A stretch of DNA of 64,000 bases, from positions 82,407,501 through 82,471,500 of the forward strand of contig NC_088915.1 of the NCBI RefSeq assembly GCF_963576675.1, written 5' to 3'. The position numbers were made by a program, and so were the translations under genes. A model generated the notes under the pieces. The model was not told where the DNA came from, did not search any database, and worked only from the letters and a program-made list of their open reading frames with translations. The stretch comes from Euphorbia lathyris (taxonomy: Eukaryota; Streptophyta; Magnoliopsida; Malpighiales; Euphorbiaceae). This document shows, in pieces, positions 31,797-42,440 of this stretch; within the stretch, counting starts at the first letter, position 1, and each line of letters begins with the position of its first letter.

Positions 31797-33295
31797 AGAG
31801 AATGTCAGAGATTAATATAAGATATATGATTGGACCTTAACTATTAGCTCAGAGCCTCTAGTACCAAACGGTCGAGGGTTCGAATTCTGTCAACTTTATT
31901 AATTTGTGGAATTAAAACACATGGCGGGATGAGCCTGTGTTGTGCACGCTGCAAGCCCAATGAGCATTTGTGTGTGAAGGTATGATTGGGCCTTAACTAT
32001 TAGCTCGAGCTTTTAATTCAATCGGTTCCATGAGAGAGAAGAGAGTAATCAAATACCCCTAAGTCAATTGAAAATATTAGGTTAGTAAAAAAAATTATGT
32101 AGAAAATAAATAAACTGTGTTATCATATCATAAACTTTTCGAACCTTGCCCTTCACACCACTTCTTTTAAATTTTTTTTTTATTGTAACAGACTATCAAA
32201 AAATATATTTTATTTTCTAACATAAGATTTTCATTACCCAAAATCTTACAAAACATAATATTCTTCCACAAATAAACATAACTTTAACTAAACTCGGGGG
32301 AGGCTCTAGGGGGTGTCTAGGGCTTCCTGGTTAGGATGGCCTCCAATCCGAACAAAAAAAATGAATTTTTTTTATAAAATTTAAAATTAATTTCAATTAT
32401 AATATAATAATATAAATTGTCTCCTTTTTGTTAGTTATAGTCTCTTAACAATAATAGTATAACAAGAGGTTTCGAAATTTATTTTACAACTTTTTTCTTA
32501 ACAATGATAGTTATATGATTATTCTGGAAAGCAAATTCAAGCATGCTTACAAAATAGTATAATTTTAAAATCAAGATTCACAAGACAATACTATTTCAAT
32601 GTCATTAACGAATGTTGAGTTTTTTTCGATAACTAGAAAAACTTTATTGGGTGGTCAGAATGCTAAAGGTTGCAGGATAGCCAGAACATAAAATTGCACA
32701 TAAGACAAAAAAAAAAATCATCTTTCATTAACGAGACTTGAAATTGGATTGTTTTGTACATAACGGTTAAATCGATTTTCATCTAATAACTAGAGGGATA
32801 AATTTGTACATAATCTAACAATAATATATCAATTAATTGTTTCATTTTTTTTTTTTGCAAATTTTCAAAAAAATTGATCTTCAATTGGTTCTTCTCGTTG
32901 AGTCAAAAATTAATTATATTTCATATATATTAGATTTAAATTTATAAAAAAAAATGAGTATGGGAGCTTCCAAAAGCTAGGACCAACCATGAGCATATGC
33001 TATGATTGCGACTGCCTAGGACCTGAGCCAAAAAGGACCCAAATTATTTTTTACTGTATTTATAGTATTTTTTTAAATAGAGTTATAATATCGATTCATA
33101 CTTAGAAACTGATCAAATAATATGATATTTTAGATCTAAAATATGGCCAAATTTCTATTTTTAAACTTTTAAGTACACTTTTATTATTATTAAAAGCTTC
33201 TTATCTCTATTTTCACCTAGGGCCCAAAACAATGTCAGGATCGGCCCTGCCTAAAGCCTCTAAAATACTGGAGCTGGTCCGGACTAAACTAAGTG
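31797..33295. other. Intergenic sequence with SINE-like and hAT-like fragments
   Basis: No protein gene. Around 31829-31895 a TTAGCTCAGAGCC word and GGTTCGAATTC about 33 bp later resemble the A and B boxes of a tRNA-derived SINE; CCTTAACTATTAGCTC recurs at about 31992. Near 32941-33247 the end ...ATCGGCCCTG with CCTAGGGCCC resembles a hAT MITE terminus. Neither is fully bounded. Confidence 0.4.
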
Positions 33296-33303
33296 GTTGG
33301 TGG

Positions 33304-33594
33304 CAGGGGGCAGATATAGGGGCTCCGAGCTCCTCGGGTTGTCGGAACCACTAAAATCAGGGGTAGTTTCGGCCCCCCTGTCTCCACAAAATTTAAAGCT
33401 TTGGTGGTTTCATCCCTTCTATCTCTAAGAAATTTTGTTAGGTCCTTAATTAACATCGGTTAGGTCCAATTAAACAATTTCTAAATCTAAAATTCTAATT
33501 TTTCTTTGACTTGTTAAGTCCTTCAACCGAAATTTTTGTTACGCATGCATGTATAAAATCACCCCGACCTACTAATCCTATATATTTACCACTG
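33304..33594. mobile_element. Short hAT-type MITE
   Basis: Ends CAGGGGGCAGATATAGG and CCTATATATTTACCACTG are imperfect inverted repeats. The 8-bp duplication GTTGGTGG flanks it (33296-33303, 33595-33602). Confidence 0.9.
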
Positions 33595-33602
33595 GTTGGT
33601 GG

Positions 33603-33813
33603 TGGGAGTGGTTAGTGCACTCATTTTTCTAAATAAAAGTTACAAGAATTGGAAGTGATGTGATGCGACTCAGTTTTCTTTCAAACTGCATGACCATATA
33701 TCGAATCCAACGAAATGAAAAACCACCGTCATCAGCCATGGTATTAGAACAAAGCTAGAGAGTTTTGCAAATCAAAATACAAAAACTTAAATTTTATACA
33801 AGAATCAAAGATG
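33603..33813. other. Intergenic sequence
   Basis: No gene is seen. The last ~16 bp (AAGAATCAAAGATGT) are shared with 60364-60379, where the neighbouring MITE is absent. Confidence 0.6.
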
Positions 33814-33816
33814 TAG

Positions 33817-34898
33817 AGGGTGTTTGTTTCAGTTTTTCGGATGAACGTAACGTTTCACTCCGAACCGCAGGAAATATAACGTTTCGTTAAGTTTATATAA
33901 CAGTATCGTTTAGCATCTTCTCATGAAAACTCATAGTTGGAGTTTTTCATAAACAACTGTTTATAGTTATTTGTTATTGACATTATTTATATTTCTACAA
34001 CATAATTACCAGAAGAACAAGTTTTGTTGCGTTCAATAAATTCTTTTATTTTTTTATTTTTAATTTTTATATACATTATTTTTATTAATTTGTGTAATAC
34101 ATTTTTTCTTTTATAATAGGATAAGGTGCCAAAATACCTCTAACGTTTATAGCTACGAGCAATTTCACCTTCAACGTCTAAAATGATGCAATTATACCTC
34201 TAATGTTGGCACCCAAAAACAATTTTACCTCTAACATTGACAAATTGTGTCAATTTGAGAAATAAATCATCCAATTGTCTTTTTGGTCATGAATATTATC
34301 ATCTACGCTCACATGTGCATCATTCTATCATCATTAGTAACAGATCACAAACATATCTTTAGACGTGAAATTTAAAAAAGTATATATTGTCTTTTGTATG
34401 AGTTGGATAAAAAAAATTCAAATATTTCACCGAATTTATAAATATTAATTTACAATTTTATTATTAAATCACAACAAAAATATGAAATCTTTTTTAGAAC
34501 TAATTGATATGTGCAATTGGTATAGAATAAGAAACAAAATATTTATGTTTTATAATAATGTATGAAATTTATTTAACTTGTCAATGTTAAGGGTAAAATT
34601 GCTCTTAACTGCCAACGTTATGGGTAAAATTGCACCATTTTAGATGTTAAGAGTAAAATTATTCTTAATTGTAAACGTTATTGATATTTTTTCACCTTAT
34701 CTCTTTTATAATTTCTTTGTTGATTAATTTAAAACATGTCCATGTTAGATAAAAATTCGAACAACAACAGTTCAATATAATTTTACCAAATACTAATAAT
34801 TAAACAACTAATAACAAACTGCTCACAGCTTACTGCAACTGCAAATAGCTAACATCAACCCAACAGCTATTAGCTAAGAGCTGAACCAAACATGCCCC
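33817..34898. mobile_element. PIF/Harbinger-like MITE carrying a nested MITE
   Basis: Ends AGGGTGTTTGTTTCAG and CTGAACCAAACATGCCCC are inverted repeats, followed by TAA at 34899-34901; the left target copy appears as TAG. It matches the element at 58685-59424. A Mutator-type MITE is nested at 34118-34703. Confidence 0.82.
34118..34703. mobile_element. Nested Mutator-type MITE
   Basis: Ends AGGATAAGGTG and CACCTTATCTC are flanked by the 9-bp duplication TTTTATAAT (34109-34117, 34704-34712). Repeated GTTAAGGGTAAAATTG words run inward from both ends. The same insertion occupies the homologous site at 59021-59213 and is absent from 1-235. Confidence 0.85.
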
Positions 34899-34901
34899 TA
34901 A

Positions 34902-35733
34902 ATTAAGAAAACTGTGAATACAAATGTTGAACGCCAAAATTTGGTGAACAGTTGGCAAACTATCAATTTATTGCACTTGTAACAACATTTTACAATAATA
35001 TGGTAGTTTCTAAACTATTTACAAGGTTTTTGCATTTATATGAAGAGATTATATTATATAACCAACGCAACACGTCATCCATGCAATATATCAATAATTT
35101 AATGTTATGTGGGACTATAATCAATAAAATATTAATATTGTAAAATTAATTAATTATAAGTGAATGAAATATTAATATTGTGGTGAAACTCTTAATCTAT
35201 TGGTTGAGAATTTACCTATAACTGTAAAGGTCATTGGTTTGAAGCACATGTGGGATGGGTTGAGGTTTTTTTTGTCTTTAATGTAATTTCTTATTTGTTT
35301 AATGTAAGTACGTTACTTACAATTTTTCTTTTAAAGTAATTAATTGTTAATATGACCACAGATGATGTTATCCGTTGTGTGTTGTGTGTATAGTATAGTA
35401 TAATTTCTCCTTTGAATATCAAATGAAATTGTTTACACCACTGTAGATAACTGAAATTGATTCTAATTGAATGGTGTTTAAACAAACACATTTACATATA
35501 TAAATTATGATTTTAATAATCTCTAGAATAATGTATTTATGATATAAGTGTTTTTTTTTATGGTTACTTTATTTAACAAAATAATGATTACTTTGTCAAA
35601 AATAAATATTTTAGATTAATTATACATTGATATCGATTGCATTTTTATAAATCATCTTCAAAAATAGATATGATATCTATTAGCTTCAAAATACAAATAT
35701 TAAAAAAATACAAATATTATATCCATTTATTCT
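34902..35733. other. Intergenic sequence, partly repetitive
   Basis: The first ~100 bp match 60380-60470. At about 35173-35260 a GGTTGAGAATTTACC...GGTTTGAAGC arrangement weakly resembles a tRNA-derived SINE head. No gene is seen. Confidence 0.5.
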
Positions 35734-36818
35734 GGGGTAAATTCTAAAGAAACCCCTATGGTTTCACTTATTGATAAAAAAGGATTTGTACTTTTTTTTT
35801 GACAAAATGGAGATTTTGTTTAAGACCGTTAACCAAAACGCGGAAAAATAGCTAACCCCGTCAATTGGGTTGACGTGGCAGAAGGTATTTTTGTCTAATT
35901 TTTTTTTTCTTGCATAAATTCCAAAAAAAAACATTTCTCGTTTCAATTATTGACAAAAAAAGATATGTGCTTTTTCTTTTGACAGAATGGAGATTGTGTT
36001 TAATACCGTTAACCAAAACGCGAAAAAACAGTTAACCCCGTCAACTGGGCTGACGTGGCAGAGGGTATTTTTATCCATTTTTTTCTTTCATATAAAAGGT
36101 CTCCCTTCTCATCAACAATCAATCATCAATTCAATTTGGGGTTTTTTTCCCAATTTCTTCATAGATTGAAAAACCCTAGAACTCAAATCCTTAAAACCAT
36201 TCATTCTATTGCATTACAAACCAAGATCATGAGTTCAAGCTCTAATTCATATAAGTGGATCAAGGGCATGAAGTTAAATGTTTTTGCGGCTTCAGAACTC
36301 CAATAAAAACGACATGGACGAAGAAGAACATCGGAAGAAGGTTCAGAGGATGTGCAAGGTATCCAGACTGTTCAAGTTGAAGGGAGACCTTTTATAAAAA
36401 AAAAGGGCGGCCCGGTCGCACTACGCGTCCCCGCTGAGCGAGGGTCCGGGGAGGGGTCCCACCACAAGGGTGTACTGGGGGAAGGGAGACCTTTTATAAA
36501 AGAAAAAAAATGGACAAAAATACCCTCTGCCACGTCAGTCCAGTTGACGGGGTTACCTGTTTTTCCACGTTTTGGTTAACGGTATTAAACACAATCTCCA
36601 TTTTGTCAAAAGAAAAAGCACAGATATTTTTTTTTTCAATAAGTGAAACCATATGGGTTTTTCTGGAATTTATGCAAGAAAAAAATTTGGACAAAAATAA
36701 CCTCTGCCACGTCAGCCCAATTGACGGGGTTAGCTGTGCTTCCACGTTTTGGTTAACGATCTTAAACACAATCTCTATTTTGTCAAAAGAAAAAGTACAG
36801 ATCCTTTTTAATTTACCC
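35734..36818. mobile_element. Foldback-type element with ~350-bp inverted arms
   Basis: Arms 35734-36108 and 36481-36818 are inverted copies, each made of two tandem subunits sharing TTGACGGGGTTA / CGTTTTGGTTAACGG words. The ends are GGGGTAAATT and AATTTACCC. The duplication TTTATTCT (8 bp; 35726-35733, 36819-36826) flanks it. The central 370 bp encode no recognised protein; a short frame at 36055-36306 has no known domain. A SINE fragment lies at the edge of the right arm. Confidence 0.85.
36400..36480 (+). mobile_element. tRNA-derived SINE fragment (Au-like)
   Basis: GGCGGCCCGGTCGCACTACG followed by GGGTCCGGGGAGGGGTCCC and CACCACAAGGGTGT resembles the 5' part of the plant Au SINE family with its A and B boxes. 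It is flanked by copies of GAAGGGAGACCTTTTATAAA (36379 and 36481), a plausible 21-bp target duplication. The 3' part of the SINE is absent. Confidence 0.75.
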
Positions 36819-37639
36819 TTTATTCTATACGAGTGGCGTATCATTTTTTCTAAAATGTTTTGTCATTTTACAATAGATTGGCGATGAAAATCTTTAAATT
36901 CAACAAAAAAAAAAAAAAAGTCTTTTAAAAAACATAGACCAATAATCTAATTTAAAAAAGTCTAATAACGAACTTTTTTTTAATTAGAGTTCGAGGTCAA
37001 AAGGTTATTTTAAACATCTATTCACCAAACACGTCCATTAGAAATAATAACTACTTATAATCTTTAAAATGATCCAAACCTCTAATTTTATCTCAAACCT
37101 CTCTTTACCAAGAGTAATATTATTGAAATGATTAATTTCAAATAAAATTTTGTGGTTTTAAAATTTTTGCAGATCGGTATGATTGGTAAAATTTTCATGT
37201 TACAAATTTAGCCAATAACGATTTCAAAATGAAAATTTTCAAGAATGAAAATTATTTAGTATCATTTTTACTATGAAAACACATTCTTTTTCAAAGAGAT
37301 TTCTCTCTCTAAATATTAACTCTCTCCTGCAAAATTATACCTAAATGACTTCAAACCTAAAAAGTTGAAGAGTAAAATTGCTTAAAATATTATTTAATTC
37401 TTGAAATTTTTAATTTTAACTTCGTTATCCACCAAATTTAGAAAAATGAAAATTTTAGCAATCACAAGTACCGAACTGAAAAATATATCAAACCATAGAG
37501 TTTTATCTAAAATTAACTGTATCCTCTGTTGAAAGTTAGTGTTAACCGCTCTAAAAATCCCTTCCAATCACATTTCACGCTTCTTTATTTTTTCTACGAA
37601 TGTTTTTATTTCTCAATAAAAGATAAAAATAAGAATCAT
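36819..37639. other. Intergenic sequence with a MITE-like repeat
   Basis: About 37195-37445 resembles 63731-63979: CCAATAACGATTTCAAAATG at one end and a decayed inverted copy at the other. No gene is seen. Confidence 0.5.
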
Positions 37640-39294
37640 TGACTGTGTTAATAAATTTTGTGTTTTCCGAGATGTTGAATTTTACAAAACCCCTTTCCCC
37701 TTTTCTTCCTCTTCTTCTACATCTACACTTGACACTTTTGTTTTACCACTTCCTATTTCTTCTGATCCCCCAGACCTTCCTATTTTACCTACAAAACCTT
37801 TATTTTGTACTTCTACTTCTTTTTCTCATTCTTCTATTCCTTCTACTTCTACATCTGCAAACTTAGTTTCACCTCCTACTTTTATGCCATCTTCTTCTCC
37901 TTCTTCTTTTCCTGCTTCCCCTACTTCAGTTTCCAAATCTTCTATTGAACCAACACCTGTTCTTAGACAGTCTCATAGAACTAAAAAGCAACCTACTTGG
38001 ATGACAAATTTTGTTGTCAATTCTGCCCATACTACTTCTGGTCCTTCCTTTGGTTCTTCAGTTACCTTTTCTCCTCATTATCATGTCTTTTTAACTCAAA
38101 TTTCTAAAGTCAAAGAACCTTAAACCTATTATGAAGCTAAATCAGATCATGCCTGGGTTAAAGCAATGGATGCTGAACTTTCAGCTCTTGAAACTAATGA
38201 TATATGGACCCTTACTGCATTGCCTCCAAGAAGGAATACCATTACTACTAGGTGGGTTTTTCGAGTTAAATATAACTCAGATGGTTCAGTGGAGAGGTTT
38301 AAGGCTCATCTTGTAGCAAGAATTACAATAAAAAGCATGGGGTTGACTATACTGAAAGCTTATCTCCTGTAACTAAAGTAGTCACGGTAAGGTTATTTCT
38401 TGCCATTGCTGCTGCAAAAGGATGGACTATTCATCAAATTGACATAAACAACGCTTATTTTCATGGTTATGTTAATGAGGACATTTATTTAGAACCACCA
38501 GCGGGTTATACAAAAGCAGAAAAAGGGTAGGTATGTAAACTAAACAAGTCATTGTATGGGTTAAAACAAGTAGGTAGGCAATGGTACAAGAAATTCACCA
38601 GCAAATTGCTTGATTTGGGTTTTGTAAAATCCTATCATGATTATTGTCTCTTTACTAAGACAACTAAGGAGGATTTTCTTATGATTGTCATTTATGTTGA
38701 TGATGCTTTGATTACTGGTTCTTCAGAAAGATTAATCTCTGAAGTCAAAATTGCATGAGATAAGGCCTTCACAATTAAAGATCTTGGTCAAGCTAGGTAC
38801 TTCCTAAGTGTGGAATTGGCAAGATCACCAGGTGGCTTATTTCTATCCCAATAAAAATACATTTCTGAGATGATAGTTGATGCGGGTCTTACTGATGCAC
38901 ATGTTGTTAACAGTCCAATGCCCAGTGGTGTTAAACTTGATGATCAATCTAAAATTTATGCATATCCAGAGAGATACCGAAGAATTATAAGAAGACTTCT
39001 ATATCTTGGTTTTACAAGACCAAATATTTCCTTCACAACTCAACAGTTAAGTCAGTTTATGATGAATCCTACAAAGGTTCATGTGCAAGTAGCAATTCAT
39101 GTCTTAAAGTACTTGAAAGGTACTTCACATTTGGGATTATTTTATCCTAAAGACAATGATTTTCAACTGATCAGTTTCTGTGATTCGGACTGGGGACGTT
39201 GTAAATTGACAAGAAAGTCAGTTACATGGTATTGTATTCTATTAGGGAAAACTTTGATTTCCTGGAAATCAAAGAAGCAAACAATAGTGAGTCG
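37640..39294 (+). pseudogene. Older copia pol: integrase tail, RT, RNase H start (broken)
   Basis: Translation gives VFRDVEFYKT (integrase C-terminus), a Ser/Pro-rich linker, then RT with DHAWVKAMDAELSALE, RWVFRVKYNSDGSVERF, DINNAYFHGYVNEDIY, LYGLKQ and the catalytic YVDDALITG, and RNase H starting LISFCDSDWGR and SWKSKKQTIVSR. Stops at 38121-38123 (TAA) and 38757-38759 (TGA), another near 38854, plus frameshifts near 38320 inactivate it. Gag, protease and the integrase core are absent upstream of 37640. It is cut at 39294 by the SIRE-like copia; the reading continues at 50791. Confidence 0.9.
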
Positions 39295-40594
39295 TGTTGA
39301 AACACCTTTCCACATGATTTTGATTTGACAAAATTATTTAAGTAAAATTAAATATATTCTAAACACACTAAGTTTAAATGCTTTGATTTATTTAACTAAT
39401 GTGTTTGTTCAATGTTGAGTTAAATTGTTTATAAGACATAAAGACTAAAAGGCTTAAAGCCCAATACGGAAGTCAAAGCTCAAGTCAAACAGATCAAGAC
39501 AACTCGGCCCGTGTATGCAAAACGCTGTCGTTATGTACAAAACGCAGCTCAGCGGAAGAAGGATCGAGAAGACCTTCGTTGAACAACTTTGGAACGAAGC
39601 TGCTGAGTTGAATCGACAAAGAGTACAAGACAGCAGCTGAGCAAGAACAACTTCCAGATAAAGTGTTTCCACTTTGGGTAAAGTTCAGAAGACACAGAAC
39701 GCTGTCTAGTTGACCTTACCATAAATGGAGAGACATTCTGCCGAGCTAACTAAAAGCTGCTCAACACTGATCGAGGACAGAAGATACTCAAATCTGATTG
39801 GCCGAGAGCTCTGAGCAAGACTGAGTGACAACGACAGGAAGCCGTTTCCCTCCAACGGTTATTTCGAAATTCGAAATGACTGATGTCTCAGACGTCTCTA
39901 TAAATAGGGCCTTTCAATGCTTCATTCAACACAGAACTTTATCAAGCCATTACGCTGACCAAAATTCTACTCAAAGTTCTGCGAGAAATAGCAAAGCAAA
40001 TACTTACACCAAATTCCATATCTTTCGTGTAAAAGTCTAGAATGATTATTCAATCATCTAAAGTGTCTTAGCAATTGTTGTTTAGGACAAATCTTTACCA
40101 TTTCTAGAGATTAGAAAGGAGAGGCTGAGTACTCGGTTATAGTACTCTTGTTATGCTCAGCTTCTAAGTTGTAAAAGGTTTGATGCTCTACCGTTAAAGA
40201 GCTCAGTAGAGAATTCGAAAGCTCGGAACGTGTTCCGGGGACAGGACGTAGGCTTAGAGGCCGAACCTGGATAAATCTGCTGAGTAACATCTTTCTAACC
40301 TTAAACTCCTTAATATATATATTGCTTGCTTAAACAAAACTGACCAAGTAAAGAGGTCACGATGAGTTGTGTGTATTGAGTATCTGAGTTCAGGAATAGA
40401 CTCAAAGTGCTATCTCCTGACTCAACGAAAGAAGCTGACTTAGTCACCAGTTGACTAAGCTAGTGTCTTATTTACTCAGCGCGTTGTGTAATCCTTTTTC
40501 AAAGAAAAAGAAGTCAGCCTTAACGTACTTAAATTTTAAATAGTTCCTATCCCCCCCCCTTAGAACTAACTTGTTACGTTATAAGGGACCAACA
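39295..40594 (+). repeat. 5' LTR of SIRE-like copia (1300 bp)
   Basis: TGTTGAAACACC...GGGACCAACA. TATA box CTATAAATAGGG near 39898-39909. Compared with the 3' LTR it lacks about 43 bp between GTACTC repeats near 40147 and has a shorter (TA)n run near 40311. Confidence 0.95.
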
Positions 40595-40596
40595 AG

Positions 40597-40608
40597 TGGT
40601 ATCAGAGC
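40597..40608 (+). promoter_or_regulatory. Primer binding site, tRNA-iMet type
   Basis: TGGTATCAGAGC, two bases after the LTR end. Confidence 0.95.
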
Positions 40609-40656
40609 TTAAAAGCTCACTGTGAAAGGTTTAACTACCTTGAGCTGATCCCCACT

Positions 40657-42399
40657 ATGGCTGAAAACAGCACTCGGTTTCTCCCAAGAAACCAAACAAC
40701 TCAGATTTTACCTGAGGGGTTGTCCATTACTCGGCCTCCCCTATTCTTCGGGTCTAACTACACCTTCTGGAAGAATAGGATGAAAAACTTTATTCAGGCA
40801 ACAAATATGAGTGCATGGCTTTCAATAGTCCAAGGCCCATTTGTTCCTGTTGAAGTTGTGGCTGGCCAAACAGTTGTCAAAGTTGAGGCCAAATGGACAG
40901 AGGATGATCTCAAGAAGCTACAAAATCACACTTCGGCTATAAATATGCTTCACTGTGCGCTTGATGCTGCAGAATATAATAAGATATCAGGTTGTGAGTC
41001 AGCGCAAGAGATCTGGAAGAAGCTGGAGGTCACCTACGAAGGAACCAACACAGTGAAGGAGTCCAAGGTGAACCAGCAGATGAGACTATACGAGCTGTTC
41101 GAAATGAACGATGATCAAGGAATATCTGACATGAATGCAAGGTTTACAAACATCATCAACGAGCTCAAGAGACTTGGGAAGATCTTCACTGAGGAAGAAC
41201 AAGTCAAGAAGATTCTTAGGAGTCTTCCTAAAAACTGGCAAGCAAAGAAGACTGCTGTTGAGGAAGCTCAAGACTTAACCACCTATAAATATGATGAACT
41301 CATCGGCTCACTGCTGACCCATGAGATCTCGATGAAGAATTTCGAGGTGAAGGAAAAGTCTGAAGACAAGAAGCAAAAGTCTCTTGTCATGAAAGCTGAC
41401 TCCACTGATGGGAGCTCAACAGATGATGAGGAGATGGCTATGTTCACCAGGAAGATGAAAAGGTTGTTCAAAAAGAATGATAAATATTCTAAGAAGCCTT
41501 ACAGAAAGTTTGATAAGTATAAAGCTGAGTCCAGCGACAGCAAATACAAGAAGGACAACTCAAAGCCCATTACATGCTTTGAATGTCATCAAACTGGCCA
41601 TATTAAGTCAAGCTGCCCCACGCTGAGGAAAGAAAGGAAGAACGGAAAAAAGGCAATGGTGGCAACATGGGGCGACAGTGATGAATCTTCATCATCAGAA
41701 GCTGATGCCACTGAGTCAGCAAAGATCTGTTTTATGGCTGACGAACTTGCTGAGCCGTGCGTCTCTGAGCATGCTGACCCCTCCATTGCATCTGACGATG
41801 AGGAGCAATCAAATGAGGTAATATCACTTCCCCAGCTCAGAAATGAAATGGTTAATGCCCTGAGTGACCTCTACACACTTGTCAAAAAGTGTAATAAGAA
41901 AATTAGAGCACTCAACAGGCGATGTGACGAGGTTGAGGAGGTCAAACTGAGTGACCTTCGATATCTTCTTCAGGACAACTCAGATTTGCATAGTAACATC
42001 GGAATTATGCAAAAGTTTGTCTCTGAGGTCCAACCAGATTCTAAGAAACTGAGAAAGGACGTCACATCCATTCAGAACCAACTAAAGGTTCCAAATAAAA
42101 GAAATATTCCTCTGAATGCTCAGTACCGAAGTACTGGTAAGCAGAGATGGAATCCCCAGCGGAATGTCCAGTGTGACTTCTGTGGGAAGAAATGACACAC
42201 CACAAAGGTGTGCTGGCACGCTCAGCACTGGGGTGCTGACCAGTCAGTGAAAAATCCTAAACGAAAGGTCAGCTGTGACTTTTGTGAAAAGAATGGCCAT
42301 ATTGTGCAAGTATGCCGCCATAAAATAAAATATGATGCTTTACCTGTTGAACCTAACAAGCAAGGACCCAAAAAGAATTGGGTACCTAAAAGTAACTAG
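40657..42399 (+). pseudogene. Copia gag of SIRE-like element
   Basis: ATG at 40657 lies 48 bp after the primer site. The copia-type Gag domain is evident: PPLFFGSNYTFWKNRMKNFI, IWKKLEVTYEGT and the region to MKNFEVKEKSE. An acidic Ser/Asp stretch follows, then a CCHC knuckle CFECHQTGHIKSSC (about residues 306-319), a coiled-coil-like middle, and two more cysteine motifs (CDFCGKK..., CDFCEKNGHIVQVCRH). A TGA at 42193-42195 interrupts the second cysteine motif, and the same frame then runs to TAG at 42397-42399. Gag packages the element RNA. Another Gag fragment of the same family is at 15881-16342. Confidence 0.92.
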
Positions 42400-42440
42400 T
42401 TACATTACAGGTAAGCCTGAAATGTGCTAAGAAGTCAAAG

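Noticed and set aside
35173..35290. tRNA-derived SINE
   Set aside because: Only faint A/B-box similarity, no target duplication or tail found.
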